Source: CAZJKE01 sp964555625 (GTDB lineage Bacteria > Planctomycetota > Phycisphaerae > Phycisphaerales > SM1A02). From it: 31,709 bases of DNA. Under the pieces are notes generated by a model. The model saw only the letters and a list, made by a program, of their open reading frames with translations. It made no database searches and was not told where the DNA came from. Position 1 is the first letter of the stretch. Each line of letters starts with the position of its first letter. Shown one piece after another: positions 1-7,438 of this stretch. The DNA lies in contig CAZKTE010000013.1 in the NCBI GenBank assembly GCA_964555625.1, positions 1 to 31,709 on the forward strand. Direction: 5' to 3'. Made by a program: the position numbers and the translations under genes.

Positions 1-85
1 CACGGCGTGCCAGCCAGGCGGCCGCGACGCAGATGCCGGCCACCGCCCCGATGGCGAATCCGATCATGAGGGCTGTGACGTCCAT
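1..85 (-). CDS. N-terminus of a membrane-anchored protein, truncated by window edge
   Basis: Reading leftwards from an ATG at 85-83, the frame stays open to the window edge. It encodes about 28 residues beginning MDVTALMIGFAIGAVAGICV and ending in LARR. This is a single hydrophobic N-terminal segment followed by basic residues, as in a type I/II membrane anchor. The family cannot be named from so little. RmuC-type proteins and other single-anchor proteins begin in a similar way, but that is only a resemblance. No strong Shine-Dalgarno sequence precedes it. The gene is divergent from the secreted protein starting at 245. Positions 86-244 between them hold only the putative promoter noted separately. 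Confidence 0.4.
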   Translation of the reverse strand, partial: MDVTALMIGFAIGAVAGICVAAAWLARR

Positions 86-177
86 GTCAGGGCCATCGTA
101 CCGGGCCCCACGACCCTGCGAAGCGGCATTCGCGGGGTTTGGGCCAGCGGGGTGCTGGGAAATGGCGGTTTCTGGGG

Positions 178-205
178 TTGCCTTGCATTGCTCTGGCGGT
201 AGTCT
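178..205 (+). promoter_or_regulatory. putative sigma-70-type promoter for the gene at 245
   Basis: TTGCCT (178-183) and TAGTCT (200-205) are separated by 16 bases. The predicted start near 212 leaves a leader of about 33 bases containing AGAGG (231-235), 9 bases before the GTG at 245. Each hexamer matches its consensus only in part, so this is a candidate only. Confidence 0.3.
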
Positions 206-244
206 GAGGGCGACGGGTTTGCCGTCGGGAAGAGGTCGGAAGAG

Positions 245-940
245 GTGAGAGCCCTAATCATGACGAGTGTTGTTGCTGCTGGCGCGCTGTCGTGCGCTGC
301 AGTGGCTGATGTCTACACCGATCCCACCGGTGACATCGCCACGGGCAATGCCAACCTTGACATCACGCAGGTGGAGGTGACCGACGACGGTGTTGATCTC
401 TCGATCACGATGTCGCTGGCGGCCCTCGACGGGGACTGGGGCAACTACATGGTCTTCTTTGATCACCAGACGGGGGGAAGCGGTGACAACGACAACCCGT
501 GGGGTCGCGACGTTGCCGGTCTCTCTGGGATGGACAACTTCCTCGGCAGTTGGGTTAGCGGCGGCGGCGGTTGGGAGATGCACCAGTACGACAACGCCGC
601 CTCGGGTTGGTATCTCGATGATGCTTCCTATGACGGCAGCCCAGAGGTCGTGTCGATGAGCATCGACTGGGCGGCCAGCTCGATCACGTGGGTGCTCAAC
701 GGCGTGGTTGCTGACTCCGTTGCCGATGGCGTGGACGGGTTCTACTTCGAGGTAGCGACCACTGGCGGCAACTGGGGTGACCCGGCCATCGACCTACTCG
801 GTGGTGAGGGAACGCAGCCGGGGTGGGGCGGCGGCTCAACGTCGACCGACCTGATGTACTACGAATTCAGCACGGTTCCGGCGCCCGGCGCGCTGGCGTT
901 GCTGGCATTGGCGGGATTGGGCCGTCGCAGGCGAGCCTGA
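245..940 (+). CDS. secreted DOMON/CBM9-like beta-sandwich protein with PEP-CTERM-like tail
   Basis: A 231-residue exported protein. The GTG start is supported by AGAGG at 231-235; an ATG at 260 is the alternative. Residues 1-21 form a signal peptide ending near AVADVYTD. The body (about 22-205) contains a stretch NLDITQVEV, then W-N-Y-M-V-F-F-D, then NPWGR and FLGSW. This is a secreted beta-sandwich pattern that I associate with carbohydrate-binding or DOMON-like modules. The C-terminus is a PEP-CTERM-type sorting signal: VPAPG, a hydrophobic run, then GRRRRA. In such proteins an exosortase-like system removes the tail and anchors the product in the outer envelope. The same NLDI/NPWGR/FLGSW module lies inside the GH13 enzyme two genes downstream, so a role in glucan binding is plausible, though inferred. 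A terminator follows at 964-989. Confidence 0.8.
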   Translation: MRALIMTSVVAAGALSCAAVADVYTDPTGDIATGNANLDITQVEVTDDGVDLSITMSLAALDGDWGNYMVFFDHQTGGSGDNDNPWGRDVAGLSGMDNFLGSWVSGGGGWEMHQYDNAASGWYLDDASYDGSPEVVSMSIDWAASSITWVLNGVVADSVADGVDGFYFEVATTGGNWGDPAIDLLGGEGTQPGWGGGSTSTDLMYYEFSTVPAPGALALLALAGLGRRRRA

Positions 941-963
941 GGCCATGGATGATTGAGTGACCA

Positions 964-989
964 CCGCCGCGCATCGCGTGGCGGTTTTT
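964..989 (+). terminator. intrinsic terminator after the PEP-CTERM-like gene
   Basis: CCGCCGCGC (964-972) can pair with GCGTGGCGG (976-984), including one G-T wobble, around a three-base ATC loop. TTTTT (985-989) follows directly. It lies 23 bases after the stop at 940 and 28 bases before the next start at 1018. It therefore separates the first gene from the rest and argues against the upstream TTG (988) as a start for the next gene. Confidence 0.85.
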
Positions 990-1017
990 GCATCTCGGGG
1001 ATAAGGAAGGGAAGACC

Positions 1018-2106
1018 ATGAAGCATCTTGGAATGCACGCGGCGTGCCTGGCCTCGGTCAGCGCAGCACTGGCAGGGGGCATCACCGTCGACGGTGTGCT
1101 TGACGCGGAGTACGGCGACGTCAACGGCGTGCAGAACACGCAGACGGCCTTCGGCGACTCCACGATGGGGCTGCCCGATTTTTCCAACGGAAGCGAGCTC
1201 GATGGTGCGTGGATCGTCATCGAGGGCGGGTACCTCCACATCATGCTCAGCGGCAATCTCGAGAGCAACTTCAACAAGTTCGATCTCTTCATCGATGCGC
1301 GCGACGGCGGCCAGAACCGCCTGCGCAGCGACAATCCCGACGTCGACTTCGATGGCCTCAACCGCATGGGAGACGACGGCAGCGGAAACGGCCTGACATT
1401 CGACGAGGGCTTCGAGGCCGATCTCTGGATCAGCCTCACCTGTGGCAGCACCGACGACGTCTTCACCACCTATGCCAACTTCGCCGAGTTGCACACGACG
1501 GGCGGGGGATACGGCGGGTATCTCGGCAGCGGGGGCAGCGGATCCGAGGGTGCCATCGTGTCCAAGAACGGGGTCATCATCGCCCTCGACAACTCCAATA
1601 CCGGCGGTGTCGGGTACGGCGAGGCGACCGGCTGCGGCGAAGGCGCCACCAGCGGCATCGAGATCGCGATCCCGCTCTTTGTCCTGAACTGGGACGGGAA
1701 GGCTGGCGACATCACAGGTGCGCGTCTCTGCGCGTTCATCAACGGCGGCTCCCACGACTTCATCTCCAACCAGGTGCTCGGTGGCATCAGTGGCGGTGGA
1801 AACCTCGGCGAGCCTCGGGACGTGGACCTGACCGGTGTTCCCGGAAGCCAGTTCGTCGAGAGCGGCGGCACCGCGCTGCCTTGCCCTGATCCGACCGGTG
1901 CCTGCTGCCTGGACACCAGTTGCAGCGACCTCACCGCAAGCGACTGCGATGCCCTTGGCGGCGAGTACCATGGAGACGGTTCGTTCTGCAACGGCGATCC
2001 AGCGCCCTGCGTACCCAAGCCCTGCGAGGGTGACGTCAATGGCGATGGCACGGTCAGCGTCGAGGACATCCTGATCGTGATCTCAAACTGGGGCTGTACG
2101 CAGTAG
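1018..2106 (+). CDS. secreted dockerin-anchored protein with N-terminal substrate-binding-like domain
   Basis: A 362-residue exported protein. The ATG at 1018 follows a purine-rich ribosome-binding stretch (AAGGAAGGGA, 1003-1012). An in-frame TTG at 988 lies inside the preceding terminator and is rejected. Residues 1-20 are a signal peptide (cleavage near ALAGG). Residues about 21-285 form a domain opening ITVDGVLDAEYGDV and including FDLFIDARDGGQN; I recognise this type from planctomycete secreted proteins, and it is CBM9/DOMON-like. Residues about 286-330 are a Cys-rich PTGACC...C...C...GGEYHGDGSFC segment, probably disulfide-bonded. Residues about 331-362 are one dockerin-type Ca2+-binding repeat (GDVNGDGTVSVEDILIVISN, then WG). 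The protein is probably surface-located and may work with the downstream GH13 enzyme. The ligand is unknown. Confidence 0.8.
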   Translation: MKHLGMHAACLASVSAALAGGITVDGVLDAEYGDVNGVQNTQTAFGDSTMGLPDFSNGSELDGAWIVIEGGYLHIMLSGNLESNFNKFDLFIDARDGGQNRLRSDNPDVDFDGLNRMGDDGSGNGLTFDEGFEADLWISLTCGSTDDVFTTYANFAELHTTGGGYGGYLGSGGSGSEGAIVSKNGVIIALDNSNTGGVGYGEATGCGEGATSGIEIAIPLFVLNWDGKAGDITGARLCAFINGGSHDFISNQVLGGISGGGNLGEPRDVDLTGVPGSQFVESGGTALPCPDPTGACCLDTSCSDLTASDCDALGGEYHGDGSFCNGDPAPCVPKPCEGDVNGDGTVSVEDILIVISNWGCTQ

Positions 2107-2135
2107 CGGCGGGCCGGCGACCTCCGGGACACGCG

Positions 2136-4709
2136 ATGAAACGCCTCGCGGACAGGACGGCGACGACCATTGCGCTATCAGCACTGCTGTGCCTGCCGGC
2201 GATTGCGGCGCCACGGGATGTAGTTGATCCCTCCGCGCATCCGGGGATGGGCGCCATTCCCTACGGCGGATCGGGATGCCAGGTCTGGCGCCACGGGACC
2301 ACCGACTGGTCGCACGTTGGCACGCTGCGGCCTGATCTGGACGACGCGGGCAACGGCTCGGTTCGATGGACCATCCCACTGGCATCGATGGGCCTTGCAA
2401 GTGGCGATGTCGTGCGATTCGACGTGGCCACGAGCGACGCTGATCCGGGAAGCCCCGGGGTCGATCACCTCAGCCGCAGCGACATTGCGACGCCGAACTG
2501 GAAGACGCCGTCTGTGGCAGGGGAGTTCCTCGAGTACCAAGTCACCGACACGCCCGGCTCCGAGACGTACGTCGACACGTTCGGGGCTGTCTTTGCGCAC
2601 CCGAATCTCGACATCATGTGGACCATCGTTGGCCACGACGCCACGAACCTCTATCTGCCGGTGAAGCGCTACGGAGACCTCGTCGAGGAGGACTGGACCA
2701 ACTTCCTGATCTTCCTAGACCTCGGTGCAGGCGGCTCGCAGGAGCATCCCTGGGGACGTCCCATCGACCTCAATGGGGTCTTCGTCGACGCGTTCCTGGG
2801 CAGCTGGATTGACAATGCCCAGTCCGGCGTGAGCTTCCGGACCTGGGCGCCCAACGCCGATGCCGTGTCGCTCATCGGCGATTTCAATGGCTGGACGCTC
2901 TTTGCCACGATGCTCGCAGACGAGGGCGACGGACTCTGGTCGCTGGATGTCGCCAGCTCCGAGCCGGGGCAGCAGTACAAGTTCGTCTTCGTCAACAACG
3001 GTGTTCTCTACACGCGCAACGACTCCCACGCGCGCGATCTCACCAGTAGCGTAGGCAACAGTGTCATCCACGACCGCGACTCCTACATCTGGACCACCCT
3101 CGACTGGACCGCGCCGTCCTGGAACCGGATGGTCATCTACGAGTTGCACGTGGGGACCTTCAGCGGCGGACTGCTGCAGGCGATTCCAAAGCTCGACCAT
3201 CTCGTCGAGCTCGGGATCAACGCCATTGAGCTGATGCCCATCTGGGAGTTCGCCGGCGAGGTCTCCTGGGGCTACAACGCCGGGCACCCTTGGGCGGTCG
3301 AGAGCGGCTACGGAACGCCCGATGACCTCAAGCGGTTCGTCGATGCCTGCCATGGCCGCGGGATCGTTGTGCTACTGGATGTGCTGTACAACCACTGGGG
3401 ACCGCAGGACATGGATCTCTGGCGCTACGACGGGTGGAGCGAGAATGACCTTGGCGGCATCTACTTCTACAACGACTGGCGTGCCGAGACACCCTGGGGC
3501 GACACGCGACCGGACTTTGGTCGCCTCGAGGTCCGCACCTTCATCCGCGACAATGTGATGCATTGGCTCGATGAGTATCGCTTCGACGGGCTCCGCGTCG
3601 ACGGCGTCCAGTGGATCCGCACCGAGTCGGCCGGCGGCGCCGAACTGCCCGACGGCTGGTCGCTGCTGCGGTGGATCAACGACGAGGTGGATGTTGCCCA
3701 CCCAGTTACGCTGGTGATTGCCGAGGACATGGCCGCGAGCGAGTGGATAACCAAGGGAACTGGTGCGGGGGGAGCGGGATTCGATACCCAGTGGGATCCG
3801 CTCTTTGTCCATCCTGTGCGGGGGAATCTCATCACCCCAAGCGACGCTGATCGCTCGATGTGGGCGATCCGAGACGCGATCCTAGCCTCCTACAACGGCC
3901 AGTACCTACAGCGGGTCATCTACACTGAGTCCCACGACGAGGTGGCCAACGGAAACTCCCGTCTTCCCGAGGAGATCACGCCCGGCGACGCGGGCAGCTG
4001 GTACGCGCGCAAGCGATCGACCCTCGGGGCCGCCCTTGCGCTGACCTCGCCGGGCATCCCGATGCTCTTCCAGGGCCAGGAATTCCTCGAGGATGGGTAC
4101 TTCGACGACGATGACCCGCTCGATTGGAGTAAGGCCAAGACCTTCTCGGGCATCCTGTCGCTCTACAAGGATCTCGTGGCGCTACGCACCGACGCGGATG
4201 GCGTATCGGGGGGATTGTCCGGTCCCAGCACCAACGTGCACCATGTCAATGACGCGGCCAAGGTGCTTGCCTATCATCGATGGGACACAGGTGGTCCCGG
4301 AGACGACATCATCGTGGTCATGAACTTCACAAACACCGCCCGCGAGGACTACCGCGTCGGGTTCCCCCACGGCGGGACGTGGTACGCCGTCCTCAACTCC
4401 GACTCGCTGGCCTACGGCGCCGACTACTCGGCCATCGGCGGTGACGTGGTCGCAGGCGACTTCGACTACGACGCCATGGCCTACAGCGCCGTGATGGACA
4501 TCGGGCCCTACTCGTGCCTGATCTACTCACAGGAGGACCTGCCACAATCGTGCCCGGCCGACCTAAATGGGGACGGCGCGGTGAGTGTCGCCGACGTCCT
4601 TGCGATCATCGCCGCCTGGGGCACCCCTGAGGGCGACGTGACTGGAAACGGTACGACCGACGTGGCGGATCTCCTCGTAGCCATCGCCGGCTGGGGACCC
4701 TGCCCGTGA
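2136..4709 (+). CDS. secreted GH13 alpha-glucan enzyme (branching-enzyme/pullulanase-like) with dockerin pair
   Basis: An 857-residue exported glycoside hydrolase family 13 protein acting on alpha-1,4/1,6-glucans. Residues 1-25 are a signal peptide. HPGMGAIPYGG (35-45) starts the usual CBM48 leader. Residues about 46-229 are extra: a beta-sandwich region, then a module with NLDI, HPWGR and FLGSW resembling the protein at 245. CBM48 resumes at GVSFRTWAPNADAV (231-244) with GDFNGW. The catalytic barrel contains DVLYNH (415-420), nucleophile D489 in FDGLRVDG, acid/base E530 in VIAED, and D601 in TESHDEV, so all three catalytic acids are present. SHDEV and the CBM48 resemble glycogen branching enzymes; hydrolytic activity is equally possible. 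Residues about 805-857 are two dockerin repeats ending WGPC. The next gene overlaps its stop. Confidence 0.85.
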   Translation: MKRLADRTATTIALSALLCLPAIAAPRDVVDPSAHPGMGAIPYGGSGCQVWRHGTTDWSHVGTLRPDLDDAGNGSVRWTIPLASMGLASGDVVRFDVATSDADPGSPGVDHLSRSDIATPNWKTPSVAGEFLEYQVTDTPGSETYVDTFGAVFAHPNLDIMWTIVGHDATNLYLPVKRYGDLVEEDWTNFLIFLDLGAGGSQEHPWGRPIDLNGVFVDAFLGSWIDNAQSGVSFRTWAPNADAVSLIGDFNGWTLFATMLADEGDGLWSLDVASSEPGQQYKFVFVNNGVLYTRNDSHARDLTSSVGNSVIHDRDSYIWTTLDWTAPSWNRMVIYELHVGTFSGGLLQAIPKLDHLVELGINAIELMPIWEFAGEVSWGYNAGHPWAVESGYGTPDDLKRFVDACHGRGIVVLLDVLYNHWGPQDMDLWRYDGWSENDLGGIYFYNDWRAETPWGDTRPDFGRLEVRTFIRDNVMHWLDEYRFDGLRVDGVQWIRTESAGGAELPDGWSLLRWINDEVDVAHPVTLVIAEDMAASEWITKGTGAGGAGFDTQWDPLFVHPVRGNLITPSDADRSMWAIRDAILASYNGQYLQRVIYTESHDEVANGNSRLPEEITPGDAGSWYARKRSTLGAALALTSPGIPMLFQGQEFLEDGYFDDDDPLDWSKAKTFSGILSLYKDLVALRTDADGVSGGLSGPSTNVHHVNDAAKVLAYHRWDTGGPGDDIIVVMNFTNTAREDYRVGFPHGGTWYAVLNSDSLAYGADYSAIGGDVVAGDFDYDAMAYSAVMDIGPYSCLIYSQEDLPQSCPADLNGDGAVSVADVLAIIAAWGTPEGDVTGNGTTDVADLLVAIAGWGPCP

Positions 4710-5569
4710 GGCGCCGCGCATTTACGCTCGTGGAACTGATGGTCGTCATTGCGATCATCGCGCTGCTCCTCTCCCTGGTCGTGACGGCCATCGGCGGCAT
4801 GATGACTCGCACGCGCGCCACCAAGGACCTCGCCAACCAGCGCGGTATTGGGAAGGCCGACTGGAGCTTCTCCGTGGAGCACGATGGCCGGCTGCTGCAT
4901 CCTCGCACCGAGCATCCGGTGGGCTCCGATCCAATCGGACAGTCCCAGGAGGATCGGATGTGGGTACGGGCCTACGGGCAGAGCGACGAGACGGGCGAGG
5001 ATCGTGTCGATGACAGCGGACCGGTGCGCATCGAGACGGAGGCGGTGCTCCGAGACGGCGCGGCCTTCCCCTACATCGACGACATCGCCGCCTACCGCTC
5101 TCCCCTCGAGCCCCACGGTCGGATCCGAAGCTATTCGCTCAATGCCTTCGTGGGTGTGGAGTGGGGCGCCGATGACAACTCAAACTACGACACCGGCTCC
5201 CTTCCGTTCGGCCAGCACTACCGGCCCTGTGAGACGGCCGCACAGGTTCCGATGCCGTCGTCCACGATGGCCTGTATTGCAGAGGACGACAAGCAGTACG
5301 GGCCCAACGTCAATGGCTGGATGGTGCACCCGCTGCAGGACCTGTGGATCGACTGCCCACCGTTCTGGATCCCTGGCGAGGTCGGACTCGCCTACATCGA
5401 CGGATCCACCGAGACGATTTCCCTCTCCAGCAAGCTCCTCGAGGAGGCGTGGATAGACCACCCCACGGGACACAGCATGGTCAATCCTCCAGGGTGCAAG
5501 GACCTCCGGGCGTTTCGGCGGTTGTTGTTGCCGGGCGTCGTGACGCCGCTACTTGACAGCGGGAACTGA
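4706..5569 (+). CDS. prepilin-like protein (type II secretion/type IV pilin N-terminal methylation motif)
   Basis: A 287-residue protein beginning RRRA, then FTLVELMVVIAIIALLLSLV, a class III prepilin signal: a basic leader, a cleavage site before Phe, Glu at mature position +5, and a hydrophobic helix. Residue -1 is Ala rather than the usual Gly, which prepilin peptidases often tolerate. The remaining ~250 residues form a pseudopilin-like globular domain (contains FPYIDDIAAYRSP and LNAFVGVEWG) common in planctomycete DUF1559-like proteins, though I cannot assign it firmly. The GTG start (4706) overlaps the TGA of the GH13 gene as GTGA, implying translational coupling. It may be a pseudopilin serving export or a surface fibre linked to the glucanase. 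Its 3' end overlaps the opposing gene by 21 bases. Confidence 0.75.
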   Translation: MRRRAFTLVELMVVIAIIALLLSLVVTAIGGMMTRTRATKDLANQRGIGKADWSFSVEHDGRLLHPRTEHPVGSDPIGQSQEDRMWVRAYGQSDETGEDRVDDSGPVRIETEAVLRDGAAFPYIDDIAAYRSPLEPHGRIRSYSLNAFVGVEWGADDNSNYDTGSLPFGQHYRPCETAAQVPMPSSTMACIAEDDKQYGPNVNGWMVHPLQDLWIDCPPFWIPGEVGLAYIDGSTETISLSSKLLEEAWIDHPTGHSMVNPPGCKDLRAFRRLLLPGVVTPLLDSGN

Positions 5570-7318
5570 CGCGGCGCTCGTCGCGCCCTCAATGAGCCGC
5601 AGCGTCTGGTTGGCATCGACGTCCTCAAGAACCACCGTGCGACCGCTGGGCCACCGGACCTCCAACTTCGAGATGACCTCGCTGCTGCCGAGCCCAAAGT
5701 GCAGTTCCGGGGCGTTGGCCGAGAAGTACCCCTCACCGCTGACGTGCTCGCGGACTTGGCGATGGCCGTCGATCGTCAGCACCAGTTTCGCGCCGAAGGC
5801 GTCGCGGTTGCTCGTTGTGCCCTGCAGGCGAACCTTGAGCCAGTTGCCCGCTTCCGTTGAGACATTGTGAAAGAGGACACCTGCGCGGTCGGAGTCATCG
5901 TCGTAGGCCTCCTCGCCGTTGTTGACGACGTAGAAGTCCATTCGGCCGTCATCGTCGTAGTCGCCGAAGATCGCAGCGCGGTGGATCCGCTTGCCTGCGC
6001 TGAGGACGCCCGATTCCTGCGACATGTCCCGGAAGCGGCCGTTTCCGTCGTTCTCGAAGAGCCGGTTGTCATCTCGGTTGTCGCCGCTGACGGAATTGAG
6101 GTGACCGCCGGCGACGAAGAGATCGAGGTCACGGTCGTTGTCGAGATCCACGAGCCCGGCGCCCCACCCCACCATGCCCCAGGTCTGCTGCTGCACCTGC
6201 GGCGAGTTGAAGTCCGCCTCGAAGATCGCGTTGCGGACGATGCCGTCGTTGGTCGACTCGTTGTCGACCATCGTCAACAGCAGGTCGGCCTCGCCGGTGT
6301 AGTTGCTGATGTAGAGGTCCATCATCCCGTCGCCGCTGTAGTCGCCCCAGGCGATGCCCATCGAACCATCGGTGCTGCTGACGCCCGAGGGCCCGCTGAA
6401 TTCCTTGAAGGTCCCGTCCCCGCGGTTGAGGTAGAGCCCGTTGGGATCGGTGTCGTTGGCAATGAGGATGTCGGGCCGATGGTCGCCGTTGAAGTCGGCC
6501 ATCATCACCTGCATGGACTTGCGGAACCCGTCCTCGACCCCGGCCTGCTCGGTGATGTCGGTGAATGTACCGTCGCCGTTGTTCTGATAGAGCGTGTTGG
6601 GAAACCCCTGGAAGTCCATGGGGAAGCGCAGGCCCTTGTTTCCGCGTGACTTGGAGAGATTCACGTACCCGGCGATGTAGAGATCGAGATCTCCATCGCC
6701 GTCGATGTCGCCCCAGGCCGATCCGCCGTACCAGCGCTCAGGGACTCCTGCCGCGAAGGCCTCGGCGGTCACATCGTCAAACGACCCGTCCCCGGCGTTG
6801 TGGAGGAGTACCCAGTCCCCGAAGTTGGTGATCAGCAGGTCCGTGTACCCGTCGTTGTCGTAGTCGGCGGCGGACACGGCCATGCCCTCGCCGCCATCGA
6901 GCGCCCCACAGTCGCGCATCGACCCCAGAAACGTTCCATCGCCCTGATTGATGTAGAGGGCGTTGGTGGTCTCCTCGCCCCCGGACCCGTTGACCAGGTA
7001 CAGGTCCCAGTCGCCGTCGTTCTCGACATCCAGCCACGCGGCGCCTGAGCCGTTCATTCGAATGAGGTGGCGGTTTGCGAACTCGAAGGGATTGACGAAG
7101 AGTCCCTCGGGGATCTCCTCGTTGGTCGCCACGCCCTGTACTTGGGGGCCGATCTCGCACCAGCGATGGCGCTCGCCGTAGTGGACGAAGTCCACGCCGG
7201 CAGCCTCCCTCGCGTCCTCGAGCTGGATGCGGCAGGGCTGCGCGGCATCATCGTCGGCCCCGAGGGTGCCAAGCAGGAGTGTCGCCAGAACCAGGCAATG
7301 TCGGTTTCCACCATGCAT
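5549..7318 (-). CDS. secreted FG-GAP/VCBS repeat protein with ASPIC/UnbV domain (CRTAC1 family)
   Basis: About 589 residues from the ATG at 7318, which gives a signal peptide (MHGGNRHCLVLATLLLGTLG). An in-frame ATG at 7351 would add 11 residues and lies 5 bases after a TAGAAT hexamer, so it is a real alternative. The body contains at least seven FG-GAP/VCBS-type Ca2+-binding blades with motifs such as DVENDGDWDLYLVNG, DIDGDGDLDLYIAGY and DLDNDRDLDLFVAGG, consistent with a beta-propeller outside the cytoplasm. The C-terminal ~90 residues are an ASPIC/UnbV domain (FGAKLVLTIDGHRQVREHV, then FGLGSSEVISKLEVRWPSG). Such proteins are cell-surface or periplasmic; biochemical function is not established. 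It is the last gene of the minus-strand cluster and has a possible own promoter. Confidence 0.82.
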   Translation of the reverse strand: MHGGNRHCLVLATLLLGTLGADDDAAQPCRIQLEDAREAAGVDFVHYGERHRWCEIGPQVQGVATNEEIPEGLFVNPFEFANRHLIRMNGSGAAWLDVENDGDWDLYLVNGSGGEETTNALYINQGDGTFLGSMRDCGALDGGEGMAVSAADYDNDGYTDLLITNFGDWVLLHNAGDGSFDDVTAEAFAAGVPERWYGGSAWGDIDGDGDLDLYIAGYVNLSKSRGNKGLRFPMDFQGFPNTLYQNNGDGTFTDITEQAGVEDGFRKSMQVMMADFNGDHRPDILIANDTDPNGLYLNRGDGTFKEFSGPSGVSSTDGSMGIAWGDYSGDGMMDLYISNYTGEADLLLTMVDNESTNDGIVRNAIFEADFNSPQVQQQTWGMVGWGAGLVDLDNDRDLDLFVAGGHLNSVSGDNRDDNRLFENDGNGRFRDMSQESGVLSAGKRIHRAAIFGDYDDDGRMDFYVVNNGEEAYDDDSDRAGVLFHNVSTEAGNWLKVRLQGTTSNRDAFGAKLVLTIDGHRQVREHVSGEGYFSANAPELHFGLGSSEVISKLEVRWPSGRTVVLEDVDANQTLRLIEGATSAASVPAVK

Positions 7319-7356
7319 GGGCAAGACCGCCCCAAGTGTGGGGCACTGCATCCTGC

Positions 7357-7383
7357 ATTCTAGGATCGATCTTGCCAAGGCAA
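7357..7383 (-). promoter_or_regulatory. possible promoter before the CRTAC1-like gene
   Basis: On the minus strand, TAGAAT (7362-7357) is preceded by TTGCCT (7383-7378) with a short 15-base spacer, or TTTGCC with 16. It lies in the 120-base gap between the genes at 7439 and 7318. It could provide a separate transcript for the last gene. The -10 fits well; the -35 and spacing are weak. Confidence 0.3.
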
Positions 7384-7438
7384 AGCGATACATGCACGGC
7401 ATCGCCGCCACTGCGGTTATTGAGGGGTGTAATCGGAC

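Noticed and set aside
859..1971. A 370-residue minus-strand open frame opposite the dockerin gene
   Set aside because: It is antisense to two well-supported secreted proteins and has the composition of a high-GC shadow frame.
5867..6649. A 260-residue Val/Glu-rich + strand open frame
   Set aside because: It is the antisense shadow of the repeated Asp-rich FG-GAP blades of the minus-strand protein, which explains the regular Val/Glu/Asp pattern.
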